From Leadbetterella sp964423865 (GTDB lineage: Bacteria > Bacteroidota > Bacteroidia > Cytophagales > Spirosomataceae): a stretch of DNA of 64,000 nt. The notes beneath the pieces are model-generated. The model was not told the DNA's origin and did not search any database. It saw only the letters and a program-made list of their open reading frames with translations. The stretch lies in the NCBI GenBank assembly GCA_964423865.1, contig CAYRGN010000011.1:1-64000 (forward strand), in the 5' to 3' direction. Within the stretch, counting starts at the first letter, position 1. Each line of letters begins with the position of its first letter. The translations under genes and the position numbers were made by a program. Shown in pieces: positions 9,601-17,099 of this stretch.

Positions 9601-9961
9601 CGCCTCCTACGAACAGAAAGATCCCTTGCTGATCTATAAATTCGAGGGCGTGGAGCTCTTCCAGAGCTTCCTCAAAAAGGTAAATGCCGAAACGGTAGGT
9701 TTCCTGATGAAAGCCGGGGTAGAAGAACTCCGTTTCCAGCAAGTGGCTCCACCACCGCGCCAGGCCAATCCCGCCCTGCAAACCAATAAGTCGGGCGACT
9801 CGGAAGACCGCCAGCCGGTGAGACCCCTGAACGTACAAAAAGTAGCTAACCGAAACGATCGCGTAAACGTACAATACCGTAACGGAACCGTAAAACGGGA
9901 TGTGAAATTCAAGACCGTAGAAAACGATGTGCAGTCGGGCGAAGCCGTGCTGATCGACTAA
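6659..9961 (+). CDS. secA: Preprotein translocase ATPase SecA
   Basis: A 1100-residue SecA motor that drives export of unfolded preproteins through SecYEG. Visible are the Walker A motif (ATGEGKT, about residues 193-199) with the downstream VTVNDYLARRD, the DEAD-type MVDEVDSVLVDDARTPLIISGP, the preprotein cross-linking insert, the helicase motifs GMTGTAETEA, IATNMAGRGTDIKL and QLRGRSGRQGDPG, and the scaffold segment IEYDDVMN. The length is large, as is usual in Bacteroidota. The C-terminus lacks the Cys-rich SecB/zinc-binding tail and ends in a charged, probably beta-rich extension. It is a single-gene unit with its own promoter and terminator. Confidence 0.98.
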   Translation: MLNFLTKGIAKVFGTKSEKDIKVLSPYVDATNVEFAKLAALNNDQFRQKTLDLKNYIQEKLAHIDQEIASLKEEANGDLSIDQKEAVFKKVDELALKRNEELEVVLLEILPQAFAIVKETARRFTENEELEVTASHLDRELAMTKSHIEIRGDKAVWKNEWYAAGNLMKWNMLHYDVQIIGGAALHKGNISEMATGEGKTLVATFPAFLNALAGKGVHIVTVNDYLARRDSEWMGPIFEFNGITCDCIDQHRANSPQRKKAYNADITYGTNNEFGFDYLRDNMVSDPEELVQREHHFAMVDEVDSVLVDDARTPLIISGPMTRKNDDELYNTLKPRVSQLVEMQKQLVGGYLVEAKKLIAEGNKKEGGLSLFRAHRGLPKSKPLIKFLSETGMKKLLLDTEAIYIAENQKLMPEADAPLYFTIEEKNNSVELTDKGIDYLSAQGQDPQFFIMPDLSIEMGAIEKSDLSPEDKILKNDELIKDYSTKAERIHAVNQLVKAYTLFEKDVDYVTMDGKVKIVDEQTGRIMDGRRWSDGLHQAVEAKENVKVEDSTQTYATITLQNYFRMYHKLAGMTGTAETEAAEFWKIYKLDVISIPTNRTVIRDDREDKVYKTVREKYNAVVEEINEMVGIGRPVLVGTTSVENSELLSRMLTLKKIPHQVLNAKQHAREADIVAEAGKPGTVTIATNMAGRGTDIKLTPESKDAGGLAIIGTERHESRRVDRQLRGRSGRQGDPGSSQFFVSLEDGLMRMFGSDRIAKVMDRMGMEEGEVIQSSMITNSIERAQRKVEENNFGMRKRLIEYDDVMNVQRDTIYKRRKNALFGERLALDIANIIFDTCADIVAQTAGNYEEFEVRCMQRMGMKPDISEEEFAKGGPALTHRLYDLAEAHYQAKNDNIRKNIVPGLKNILNDRQALVDEPYMAVIGDGTRRMAVYGDLRKSVESEGRELILATEKAISLGIIDQEWKEHLRDMDDLKQSVQNASYEQKDPLLIYKFEGVELFQSFLKKVNAETVGFLMKAGVEELRFQQVAPPPRQANPALQTNKSGDSEDRQPVRPLNVQKVANRNDRVNVQYRNGTVKRDVKFKTVENDVQSGEAVLID

Positions 9962-9983
9962 GAGAGATTGAATTTATACAAGG

Positions 9984-10014
9984 AAGGGTTGCTGGAAACG
10001 GCGACCCTTTTTTG
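9984..10014 (+). terminator. Intrinsic terminator of secA
   Basis: AAGGGTTGC pairs with GCGACCCTT (9 bp, one G-T pair) around a short loop and runs straight into a T-tract. It starts 22 bp after the secA stop codon. Confidence 0.85.
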
Positions 10015-10196
10015 TTTTCAGCCTTCAGCCTTCAGCGGTCAGCTTTCAGCCGTCAGCTATCAGCAGTCAGCCGGGCGGAAGGCCGCCTCGCACCGCACCG
10101 CTTGGTATGCGCAACTTCTGATAGTGGTACGCCACCCGGCTGATAGCTGATAGCTGACTGCTGATAGCTGAATGCTGAATGCTCCTGGCTATTTCA
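10015..10196. repeat. AGCTGAT-family heptad module between secA and GH20
   Basis: A run of TCAGCCT-type heptads (about 10015-10075) is followed by a GGTATGCGCAACTTCTGATAG segment diverged from the GGTTGGTGTG word of other copies, then a run of GCTGATA heptads (10138-10180) ending in the conserved GGCTATTTCAT. The two runs are inverted relative to each other and can pair. The minus strand again carries ATG-AAA-TAG at the conserved end. Confidence 0.8.
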
Positions 10197-10288
10197 TCCG
10201 TGCAAATCCGTGTCAAACCCCATGCAATTGATTCTTCGAAAGTATAAATAAATTAAATTAATAAATAATCCATAAATAGTTAAATTTT

Positions 10289-10321
10289 TTTGTAAATAAA
10301 AAAGGGATTTCTCTATCTTTG
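10289..10321 (+). promoter_or_regulatory. Promoter for the GH20 gene
   Basis: TTTG at 10289-10292, a spacer of 21 nt and TATCTTTG at 10314-10321 match the TTTG/TAnnTTTG pattern. The start codon lies 23 nt downstream. Confidence 0.65.
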
Positions 10322-10344
10322 AAAGGAATTAACCAAAAAAAACT

Positions 10345-12180
10345 ATGAGATCTCTGCTTTTAGGGGTATTGACCCTTTTTGTAAGTACGGTTTTGCCCGC
10401 CCAGCAACCCGTCAACATTATTCCCCAGCCCAACAGCGTTCAGGCGAAGGCCGGAGAATTTGTACTTTCTTCGTCAACGGTGATATCGTACGATAATGCC
10501 GACAGCAAGCGGATGGCCGAGCTTTTCCAGGCGTATGTGAATACCCAGTACGGAATTAGCCTGAAAACCGCCGAAAAGAAAAGCGGCAGAAATGTGATCC
10601 GTTTTGTTTCTTCCGCGAAAGGAAATGAAGAGGCGTATCAGCTGGAAGTTTCGCCTCAGAACATTGAGGTGTCGGGAGTAAATGCCGGTCTTTTTTACGG
10701 GTATCAGTCCCTGGTGCAGTTGCTGCCTCTGTCGGGAGCCGCCGATATCAAGGTAGGGGCCGTGAGTATTACTGACGAACCTCGTTTTGCTTACCGGGGT
10801 TTGCACCTGGATGTAGGCCGCCACATGTTTCCGGTGAGCTTTATCAAGAAATATATCGATATTCTGTCGTCGTATAAGCTCAATGTTTTCCACTGGCACC
10901 TTACCGAAGACCAGGGCTGGAGACTGGAGATCAAGAAATATCCTAAACTGGCTGAAGTAGGTGGTTTCAGAAAGCAAACCCTGATCGGAAATTACAAAAG
11001 AGACGGCGATTATGACCATACGCCTTATGGCGGTTTTTATACCCAGGAAGAAGCCCGGGAAGTAGTGGCCTATGCCAAAGAAAGATTCGTTACGGTGATC
11101 CCCGAAATTGAAATGCCGGGTCATGCCCTGGCCGCACTCCAGGCATATCCTGAGCTGGGTTGTACCGGTGGTCCGTATGACGCGGCCCAAACCTGGGGCG
11201 TTTTTGACCAGGTTTTCTGCGCAGGAAAAGACCAGACCTTTGAGTTTCTTCAGAATGTACTGGACGAGGTGATCGACATCTTCCCCAGCGCCTATATTCA
11301 TATCGGTGGAGACGAATGTCCCAAGGCCGAGTGGAAGAAATGTCCGCACTGCCAGAAAAGAATCAAAGACCATAACCTGAAAGATGAACACGAACTGCAA
11401 AGTTATTTTATACAGAGAATAGAGAAATACGTGAACAGCAAAGGCCGTCGTATTATCGGATGGGATGAAATCCTGGAGGGTGGCCTGGCGCCAAACGCTA
11501 CGGTGATGAGCTGGAGAGGAGACACCGGCGGAATCGCGGCGGCCAGCCAGGGCCACGATGTGATCATGACCCCCAATAGCTATGGCCTCTACCTGGATCA
11601 TAAGCAGGGACCTGACCGCAACCGGGAGCCTCTGAGCATCGGCGGGTATTCTACGATGGAAAAGATTTACGGATCAGATCCGGTGCCTCAGCAGCTGGAA
11701 GAAAGCCGTCGTAAACACGTCAAAGGAGTGCAAGGCAATGTGTGGACGGAGTATATCGAAACACCGAACAAGGTGGAGTTTACCATTTACCCCCGGATCT
11801 TAGCGCTGTCGGAGATCGCATGGACCAACCCGGCCTACAAAAACTGGAAAGAATTTTCCGAGGTCAGAACCGCCCGCGCCCTCGCCAGGGTAGACCAAAC
11901 CGCCACCCGTTACCGCGTGCCGGAAGTATACGGCCTCAAAGATACAGTGATTTACGCGTCTGAATACGTAATCAGGGGACTCAAGCCTTCGGTAGAAGGC
12001 GGAAAGATCTACTATACCCTCGACGATTACGATCCCTCCGACCTGGATCTCGAATTCAAAGATCAATTGAAAATTACAGTACCCGATGGCAAAGAACGGG
12101 TGTTCAAAGCCGTGGTGATCGCGCCTTCGGGAAGGAAAAGTAATTATGTGAAGGCGGTAATTATTAATACGAAGAAGTAG
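10345..12180 (+). CDS. GH20 beta-N-acetylhexosaminidase
   Basis: A 611-residue exported exo-glycosidase that releases terminal beta-linked GlcNAc or GalNAc. A signal peptide ends near Ala19. An N-terminal alpha/beta GH20b domain (about 21-145) precedes the catalytic barrel (about 148-500). It carries the family's YRGLHLDVGRH and FHWHLTEDQGWRLEI motifs and the Asp323-Glu324 pair in HIGGDE, which is the assisting and acid/base pair of substrate-assisted catalysis. The C-terminal part resembles a small chitobiase-type sandwich with the KIYYTLD motif. No lipobox is seen, so a periplasmic location is likely. Its stop codon TAG is the first unit of a heptad array. It could act on peptidoglycan-derived, chitin-derived or glycoprotein sugars. 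Confidence 0.95.
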   Translation: MRSLLLGVLTLFVSTVLPAQQPVNIIPQPNSVQAKAGEFVLSSSTVISYDNADSKRMAELFQAYVNTQYGISLKTAEKKSGRNVIRFVSSAKGNEEAYQLEVSPQNIEVSGVNAGLFYGYQSLVQLLPLSGAADIKVGAVSITDEPRFAYRGLHLDVGRHMFPVSFIKKYIDILSSYKLNVFHWHLTEDQGWRLEIKKYPKLAEVGGFRKQTLIGNYKRDGDYDHTPYGGFYTQEEAREVVAYAKERFVTVIPEIEMPGHALAALQAYPELGCTGGPYDAAQTWGVFDQVFCAGKDQTFEFLQNVLDEVIDIFPSAYIHIGGDECPKAEWKKCPHCQKRIKDHNLKDEHELQSYFIQRIEKYVNSKGRRIIGWDEILEGGLAPNATVMSWRGDTGGIAAASQGHDVIMTPNSYGLYLDHKQGPDRNREPLSIGGYSTMEKIYGSDPVPQQLEESRRKHVKGVQGNVWTEYIETPNKVEFTIYPRILALSEIAWTNPAYKNWKEFSEVRTARALARVDQTATRYRVPEVYGLKDTVIYASEYVIRGLKPSVEGGKIYYTLDDYDPSDLDLEFKDQLKITVPDGKERVFKAVVIAPSGRKSNYVKAVIINTKK

Positions 12181-12813
12181 TGAGTAGTGAGTAGTGAGTA
12201 GGGAGTATGGAGTAGTGAGTAGTGAGTAGGGAGTAGTGAGTAGGGAGTAGCGCCCTTCGATCCTTCGGCAAGCTCAGGACAGGCTGAGCTCAGGGTGACA
12301 AAGCGCCCAGTACGTAACCATTGTCACCCTGAGCCTGCGCGGCCCGACCTGTCGAAGGGTCCGAGTTGTCGAGCAGTGAGTTCGGTACTGTGGTGACGAT
12401 GTTTGATATTAAAAAGATAAAAATATTCTATAATTAGATATTATTATCTTTTAATATTTCATCAAAGATAATAATAAGGTATTGTTGTAGATAGTAAATC
12501 TTTTGTAAGCAAAATAGATATTTTTGAATAATAGATTTTAGATAATATTATCTATATCGTATAACTCCCTACTCACTGGAAGATCAATTACGAATTAAAA
12601 ATTACGAATTACGCGGGCTTCTCCCTGTCACCCTGAGCTTGTCGAAGGGCGCATTACGCGGGCTTCGATCCTTCGGCAAGCTCAGGACAGGCTAAGCTCA
12701 GCCTGACAAGGGCAGCGCCTGTGCTATTGTCACCCTGAGCTTGACGAAGGGCGCTACTCCCTACTCACCACTCACTACTCATTACTCACCACTCACTACT
12801 CATTACTCACCAC
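12181..12813. repeat. 633-bp mosaic of heptad arrays and REP-like inverted pairs
   Basis: No gene is visible. In order: a GTGAGTA heptad array (12181-12253); a REP-like inverted pair with the GCTCAGGGTGACA and TGTCACCCTGAG cores (about 12252-12362); a very AT-rich core (about 12395-12565) with a perfect inverted repeat; a short AATTACG heptad run (about 12583-12612); a second REP-like set (about 12625-12755); and a CTACTCA/CACTCAC heptad array (about 12755-12815). The first array provides the GH20 stop codon and the last abuts the AraC-gene stop codon. Confidence 0.85.
12439..12476. other. 13-bp perfect inverted repeat in AT-rich DNA
   Basis: TATTATTATCTTT at 12439-12451 is the exact reverse complement of AAAGATAATAATA at 12464-12476, with a 12-bp loop. 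A second perfect palindrome, TAGATAATATTATCTA, is at 12539-12554. Both share the GATAAT core. They could be protein-binding sites or cruciform-forming DNA; no function is shown. Confidence 0.5.
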
Positions 12814-13686
12814 TCACACAAACATCCTCGTCCCAGTATAATTCTCCCGGAACTCCCGCGGTGTGCAGGCGTACTTCTTCTTGAATACCCGGTTAAAATA
12901 CGAAAGATTATTGAAACCGCATTTGAAAGAAATTTCCGCGATATTCATCGTGGTGTCAATCAGCAGGCGGGAGGCATGCCCCAGGCGGATATTGTTCAGG
13001 CTTTCCACAAAGGTAAGGCCTGTTCTTTTTTTAATAAACCGGCTGAAGCTGGCTTCGGTCATGCTCACCTGCCGGGCCACGTCTTCCAGGCTCACGTCTT
13101 TGTCGTAATGATTGCGCATATATTGAAACGCAATCTCTATGCGCCGGCTCCGGGAGGTCACCTGGTCTTGCATAAAACTGGAATTGGCCAGCATACGCAT
13201 TCCTTTGGAAACAGACAGGTAATGGAGAATGGAAATAAGCTCCAGCACCGAGTCGAAACCGTTCTTTTTGCTCAGGTTCAGGAGCTGTGGACGAATACTG
13301 GCGATGGCTTCCGGCGTGAAATGTACCCCACGTGAAGCATACTCCAGCAGCTTCTTTACAAAACTCAGCTGGTTTCTGCTGAGAAACTTCCCATCGAAAA
13401 GATCTTTGTGAAATTGAATGGTGATCTCGTGGATCATGCCGGTACCCGTTCGGTTGCCCACCCATCCGTGAGGCAGGTTCGAACCCAACAAAACCAGGTC
13501 GGTTTCCCCGATAATCTCCATGCTGTCGCCCACCACCCGTTTAATGCCCGGCGCGTTCTCAATGAAGTTGAGTTCAAACTCTTCGTGGTAATGCACAGGG
13601 AAATCAAACAGGGTCTTTTTCCGGTCAAAAACCATAAAGCAGTCGTTCTCCGTCAAGGGAGTGATCTCGTGATAAATGGCACTCAT
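12814..13686 (-). CDS. AraC-family transcriptional regulator of the mannan locus
   Basis: A 290-residue regulator. The N-terminal part (about 20-120) is a cupin-like sensing domain with the FPVHYHEEFELNFIE pattern. The C-terminal 100 residues are a double helix-turn-helix AraC/XylS domain: VSLEDVARQVSMTEASFSRFIKKRTG, then MNIAEISFKCGFNNLSYFNRVFKKKYACTPREFR. It is divergent from the susC operon across a 252-bp AT-rich gap, which strongly suggests that it controls that operon. The inducer is probably a mannan oligosaccharide or mannobiose-type ligand, by inference from context. The stop TGA sits at the edge of a heptad array. Confidence 0.92.
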   Translation of the reverse strand: MSAIYHEITPLTENDCFMVFDRKKTLFDFPVHYHEEFELNFIENAPGIKRVVGDSMEIIGETDLVLLGSNLPHGWVGNRTGTGMIHEITIQFHKDLFDGKFLSRNQLSFVKKLLEYASRGVHFTPEAIASIRPQLLNLSKKNGFDSVLELISILHYLSVSKGMRMLANSSFMQDQVTSRSRRIEIAFQYMRNHYDKDVSLEDVARQVSMTEASFSRFIKKRTGLTFVESLNNIRLGHASRLLIDTTMNIAEISFKCGFNNLSYFNRVFKKKYACTPREFRENYTGTRMFV

Positions 13687-13938
13687 GTTAAAAAAATACT
13701 ACTGTAATGTAAAAAATGATGTATAGGTCAAAAGCGGTTAAGCAATCGATTGATTTTTCAAATTTTATTAAAAAATATTTATAATTTGCTAATAATTATT
13801 ATTATTTTTTGATAAAAAAGAGGAAAGTATAATACCTTTAGATATTTTGTGTTAAAACAGGGTAAAATAGTATTACTTTAAAAATTAAATAAATTACCAA
13901 TTTTGTACAAATAATTTACATCATTTAATCGTAGAGCT
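13687..13938. promoter_or_regulatory. Divergent control region, AraC gene and susC
   Basis: This 252-bp, very AT-rich gap separates the regulator and susC start codons. A degenerate -7-like CAATTTTG (13898-13905) lies 33 nt before susC, with a TTTA 17 nt upstream. The mismatch to TAnnTTTG fits an activator-dependent promoter. No operator repeat can be assigned with confidence. Confidence 0.4.
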
Positions 13939-16900
13939 ATGCGCAAATTTTTATTTTTTATCTTGGGATTTTTCCTCCTTACGGGAAGTCTGCAGGCTAG
14001 GGCGCAGGGAGTCACCGTAACCGGGAAAGTCACCGATGATAGCGGGGAGGCCCTGGTGGGTGTTTCCGTAATGAAAAAGGGAACCACCCAAGGTGTGATG
14101 ACCGATGTGAACGGAAATTACGCCATTACCCAGGTTTCCGGGACCACCGTCCTGGTTTTTTCTTCCCTCGGAATGGTGACACAGGAACTTACCGTAGGAA
14201 ACCGTAGTCGTATCGACGTGATTCTGAAAGGAGGTGAAACCTCACTCGACGAAGTGGTAGTAGTAGGCTACGGTACGGCCCGGCGCTCCGATATCACCTC
14301 GTCTATTACCTCGGTGAAAGCCGAAGACCTTAGAGGAATTCCCGCGGCGGGTATCGACCAGATGCTCCAGGGAAAAGCGGCCGGGGTGACCGTCACCAGT
14401 AACGGCGGGCAGCCGGGTGGGGGCGTATCTGTGAAAGTGCGGGGCGTGACCTCCATCAACAGCAATGACCCGCTTTTTGTGATTGACGGAGTTCCTTTCA
14501 TTAACGGAAACACCTCGCACAATACGGGCTTTGACGGTCTGGGTGGTTCTAACGGACAAACCGGAAACTCGGTGATGGCCATGCTGAACCCGAACGATAT
14601 TGAGTCTATCGATGTGCTGAAAGACGCCTCGGCCCAGGCCATCTACGGCTCGCAGGCCGCCAACGGGGTGATCATGATCACCACCAAAAAAGGCAAGGCG
14701 GGCGAAGGAAAGATCAACTATGAAATGTATTACGGTGTCTCGGAAGTGGCACGCAAGCTGGATCTCATGGATTTGAGAGACTTCGCGCGTTACCAAAACG
14801 AAATCCTTCCCGTGATAGGCCTTACCCCCTCGGAAGAATTTGCCGACCCCTCCCTGCTGGGTACCGGCACCGACTGGCAGGAAGCCATGTTTCAGAAAGG
14901 GAATATGCAAAACCACCAGCTGAGTTTTTCCGGTGGAAGAGATAAAACCAACTACTACGTTTCCCTGAACTATTTCAATAACCAGGGAATCCTGATCGGA
15001 TCTGACTTTGAAAGATTCAGTACCCGCCTGAGCTTTGATACCCAGCTGAAATCGTGGGCCAAAGTAGGCATGAGCCTGAACGCTTCGCGCAGTATCCAGA
15101 ACGTGACCCTGGCAGATGCGGCCGAAAGTACCATCTGGTGGGGTGCGGTGACCAGTCCGTTGGTACCCCTGAAAAACCCCGACGGCTCATGGGGAGGCGG
15201 GAATACCGTAGGAGGTATCCGCTACAGCAATGCCAACCTGGTCGGAAACAGCCAGTACCGCGGAAATACCAAAACCAGCACCACCGCTTTCGGGTCGGTA
15301 TTTGCCGAACTGGAACTCCTGAAAGGCCTCAGCCTGAGAAACGAACTTTCTTTCTCCCTGGGGCTGGACAACAACATCGCCTACCAGAAAGCGGGCAACG
15401 TGGGCGGGGAAACTTTCCGCAGTAAGCTCATCGACAACCGTTCGGACAGCTACTACTACTCCCTGACCAATTATTTCAATTACATCAAATGGGTAAACGG
15501 TCACAGCATTCATGCCACCCTCGGCCACCAGGCGCAGATGTCGTACTGGCAGGCCATAGGCGGAACAAAAGTAGACCTCCAGGCCAATATCATGGACCTG
15601 AACACGGGTAGTGCCGACCAGACCACCTGGGCACTGAACGGGGGCAAGGGCCATTGGGCCATGGAATCGTGGTTCGCACGTGCCAATTATACCTATGGCG
15701 ACCGCTATTCGGTATCCGCCAGCTTCCGGGCCGACGGCTCTTCTAACTTTGGCCCCAACAACCGGTGGGGATATTTCCCCGGCGTATCGGTGGGCTGGAC
15801 CGCCTCAAACGAAGAGTTCATGAAAGACCTGCTGCCCAATACCCACCTGAAAATTCGGGCAGGATACGGGGTAGTAGGTAACCAGAACTTCCCCGGCGGT
15901 GCGCCTAACCCTGCTTATGTGGGGGCCGTGCAATTCTTTACCGGTCCGGTGGGCTTCGGTACCTCCAACATGATCCAGGGGATTCCCAATCCCGACCTGA
16001 AGTGGGAGACCGTGAAAACCACCAACCTGGGGGTAGACCTGGGGCTGCTGGGCGGAAGGCTGGACCTGACCGTAGATGCCTACAAAAAGGTGACCAGCGA
16101 TATGATTATTTTCCTGACCGGACCAACCCTCATTGGGGTGGGCGACGCCTGGGATGATCTCAAAGCTCCCCTGGGCAATGCCGGCCGCATGACCAACACC
16201 GGGATAGACCTGGGCATTACGTCCGTGAACGTGCGGAACGACGACCTCACCTGGAGAACCAACCTGGTCTTTACCCATTTCAAAAACAATTACGACCAGG
16301 CCGCCAGCGCCGCCTCCGCCCTTGATGGCCGGGTATATTACAACAATTACCTGATTACCCATACCACGCCGGGCAGACCTGTAGGTTCTTTCTGGGGCCT
16401 CGTGACTGACGGCCTGTTCAGAACCCAGGCCGACCTCGACAAAAGCCTGCCCCAGTTCGGTTACATTGTGGATCCGAACCAGACCTGGCTGGGCGATGTA
16501 CGCTTTAAGGATATCAATAACGACGGGAAGATCGATGCCGAAGACATGACCTATATCGGCAGTCCGATTCCTAAGTTTTCCTGGGGATTAACCAATAGCC
16601 TGAATTATAAAAACTTTGACTTTTCGGTGTTCTTCCAGGGAAGTTACGGGGCCAAAGCCTACAATTTCCTGAAGTGGCAGATTGAAGGAATGAACGGGGC
16701 GTGGTCAAACCAGCTGCGTACCGTGCTGGATCGTTATACCGAAACCAATACCGGCGCCGATCTGCCCCGCTTTACCAATACCAATACCAACAATACGGCC
16801 ATGAGTGACCGTTATGTGGAAGACGCTTCCTACTGGAGAATCCAGAACATTACCCTGGGGTACCGCCTTCCTGCGCAAGTATTGAAAAGCATCAAAAGCT

Positions 16901-17070
16901 CGAATATCCGGATCTACGGATCGGTGCAGAACCTGCATACCTTTACCGGCTACTCGGGGTATGACCCGGAAATCGGGGCATTCAATAACAATATCCGGCT
17001 GATGAACGTAGATATGGGGCATTACCCTAACCCGAGAACATTTACCATAGGGGCCAACCTTGAATTCTGA
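13939..17070 (+). CDS. SusC-family TonB-dependent outer-membrane transporter
   Basis: A 1043-residue outer-membrane receptor that imports oligosaccharides in a TonB-dependent way. A signal peptide ends near residue 22, followed by a carboxypeptidase-regulatory-like domain (VTVTGKVTDDSGEALVGVSVMKKGTT), a TonB-box-like DEVVVVGYGTARR segment (about 103-115), the plug (GIPAAGIDQMLQGKAAGV, PLFVIDGVPF, IESIDVLKDASAQAIYGSQAANGVIMITTKKG) and a large beta-barrel ending in Phe. It is the first gene of the mannan operon; its stop overlaps the first of two possible susD start codons. The substrate is inferred from downstream GH26 and GH130 genes. Confidence 0.97.
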   Translation: MRKFLFFILGFFLLTGSLQARAQGVTVTGKVTDDSGEALVGVSVMKKGTTQGVMTDVNGNYAITQVSGTTVLVFSSLGMVTQELTVGNRSRIDVILKGGETSLDEVVVVGYGTARRSDITSSITSVKAEDLRGIPAAGIDQMLQGKAAGVTVTSNGGQPGGGVSVKVRGVTSINSNDPLFVIDGVPFINGNTSHNTGFDGLGGSNGQTGNSVMAMLNPNDIESIDVLKDASAQAIYGSQAANGVIMITTKKGKAGEGKINYEMYYGVSEVARKLDLMDLRDFARYQNEILPVIGLTPSEEFADPSLLGTGTDWQEAMFQKGNMQNHQLSFSGGRDKTNYYVSLNYFNNQGILIGSDFERFSTRLSFDTQLKSWAKVGMSLNASRSIQNVTLADAAESTIWWGAVTSPLVPLKNPDGSWGGGNTVGGIRYSNANLVGNSQYRGNTKTSTTAFGSVFAELELLKGLSLRNELSFSLGLDNNIAYQKAGNVGGETFRSKLIDNRSDSYYYSLTNYFNYIKWVNGHSIHATLGHQAQMSYWQAIGGTKVDLQANIMDLNTGSADQTTWALNGGKGHWAMESWFARANYTYGDRYSVSASFRADGSSNFGPNNRWGYFPGVSVGWTASNEEFMKDLLPNTHLKIRAGYGVVGNQNFPGGAPNPAYVGAVQFFTGPVGFGTSNMIQGIPNPDLKWETVKTTNLGVDLGLLGGRLDLTVDAYKKVTSDMIIFLTGPTLIGVGDAWDDLKAPLGNAGRMTNTGIDLGITSVNVRNDDLTWRTNLVFTHFKNNYDQAASAASALDGRVYYNNYLITHTTPGRPVGSFWGLVTDGLFRTQADLDKSLPQFGYIVDPNQTWLGDVRFKDINNDGKIDAEDMTYIGSPIPKFSWGLTNSLNYKNFDFSVFFQGSYGAKAYNFLKWQIEGMNGAWSNQLRTVLDRYTETNTGADLPRFTNTNTNNTAMSDRYVEDASYWRIQNITLGYRLPAQVLKSIKSSNIRIYGSVQNLHTFTGYSGYDPEIGAFNNNIRLMNVDMGHYPNPRTFTIGANLEF

Positions 17071-17099
17071 TGAAGCTCATCGCTAAAAAATATACAGAT

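Noticed and set aside
9968..10150. Open frame of 60 codons after secA
   Set aside because: It runs through the secA terminator and heptad repeats; the translation is just the repeat read in one frame.
12181..12813. Possible insertion sequence
   Set aside because: There is no transposase frame and no paired terminal repeats with target duplication; the segment is a mosaic of short repeats.
13687..13938. Riboswitch or structured leader upstream of susC
   Set aside because: The gap is AT-rich without conserved stems; an activator-controlled promoter explains it better.
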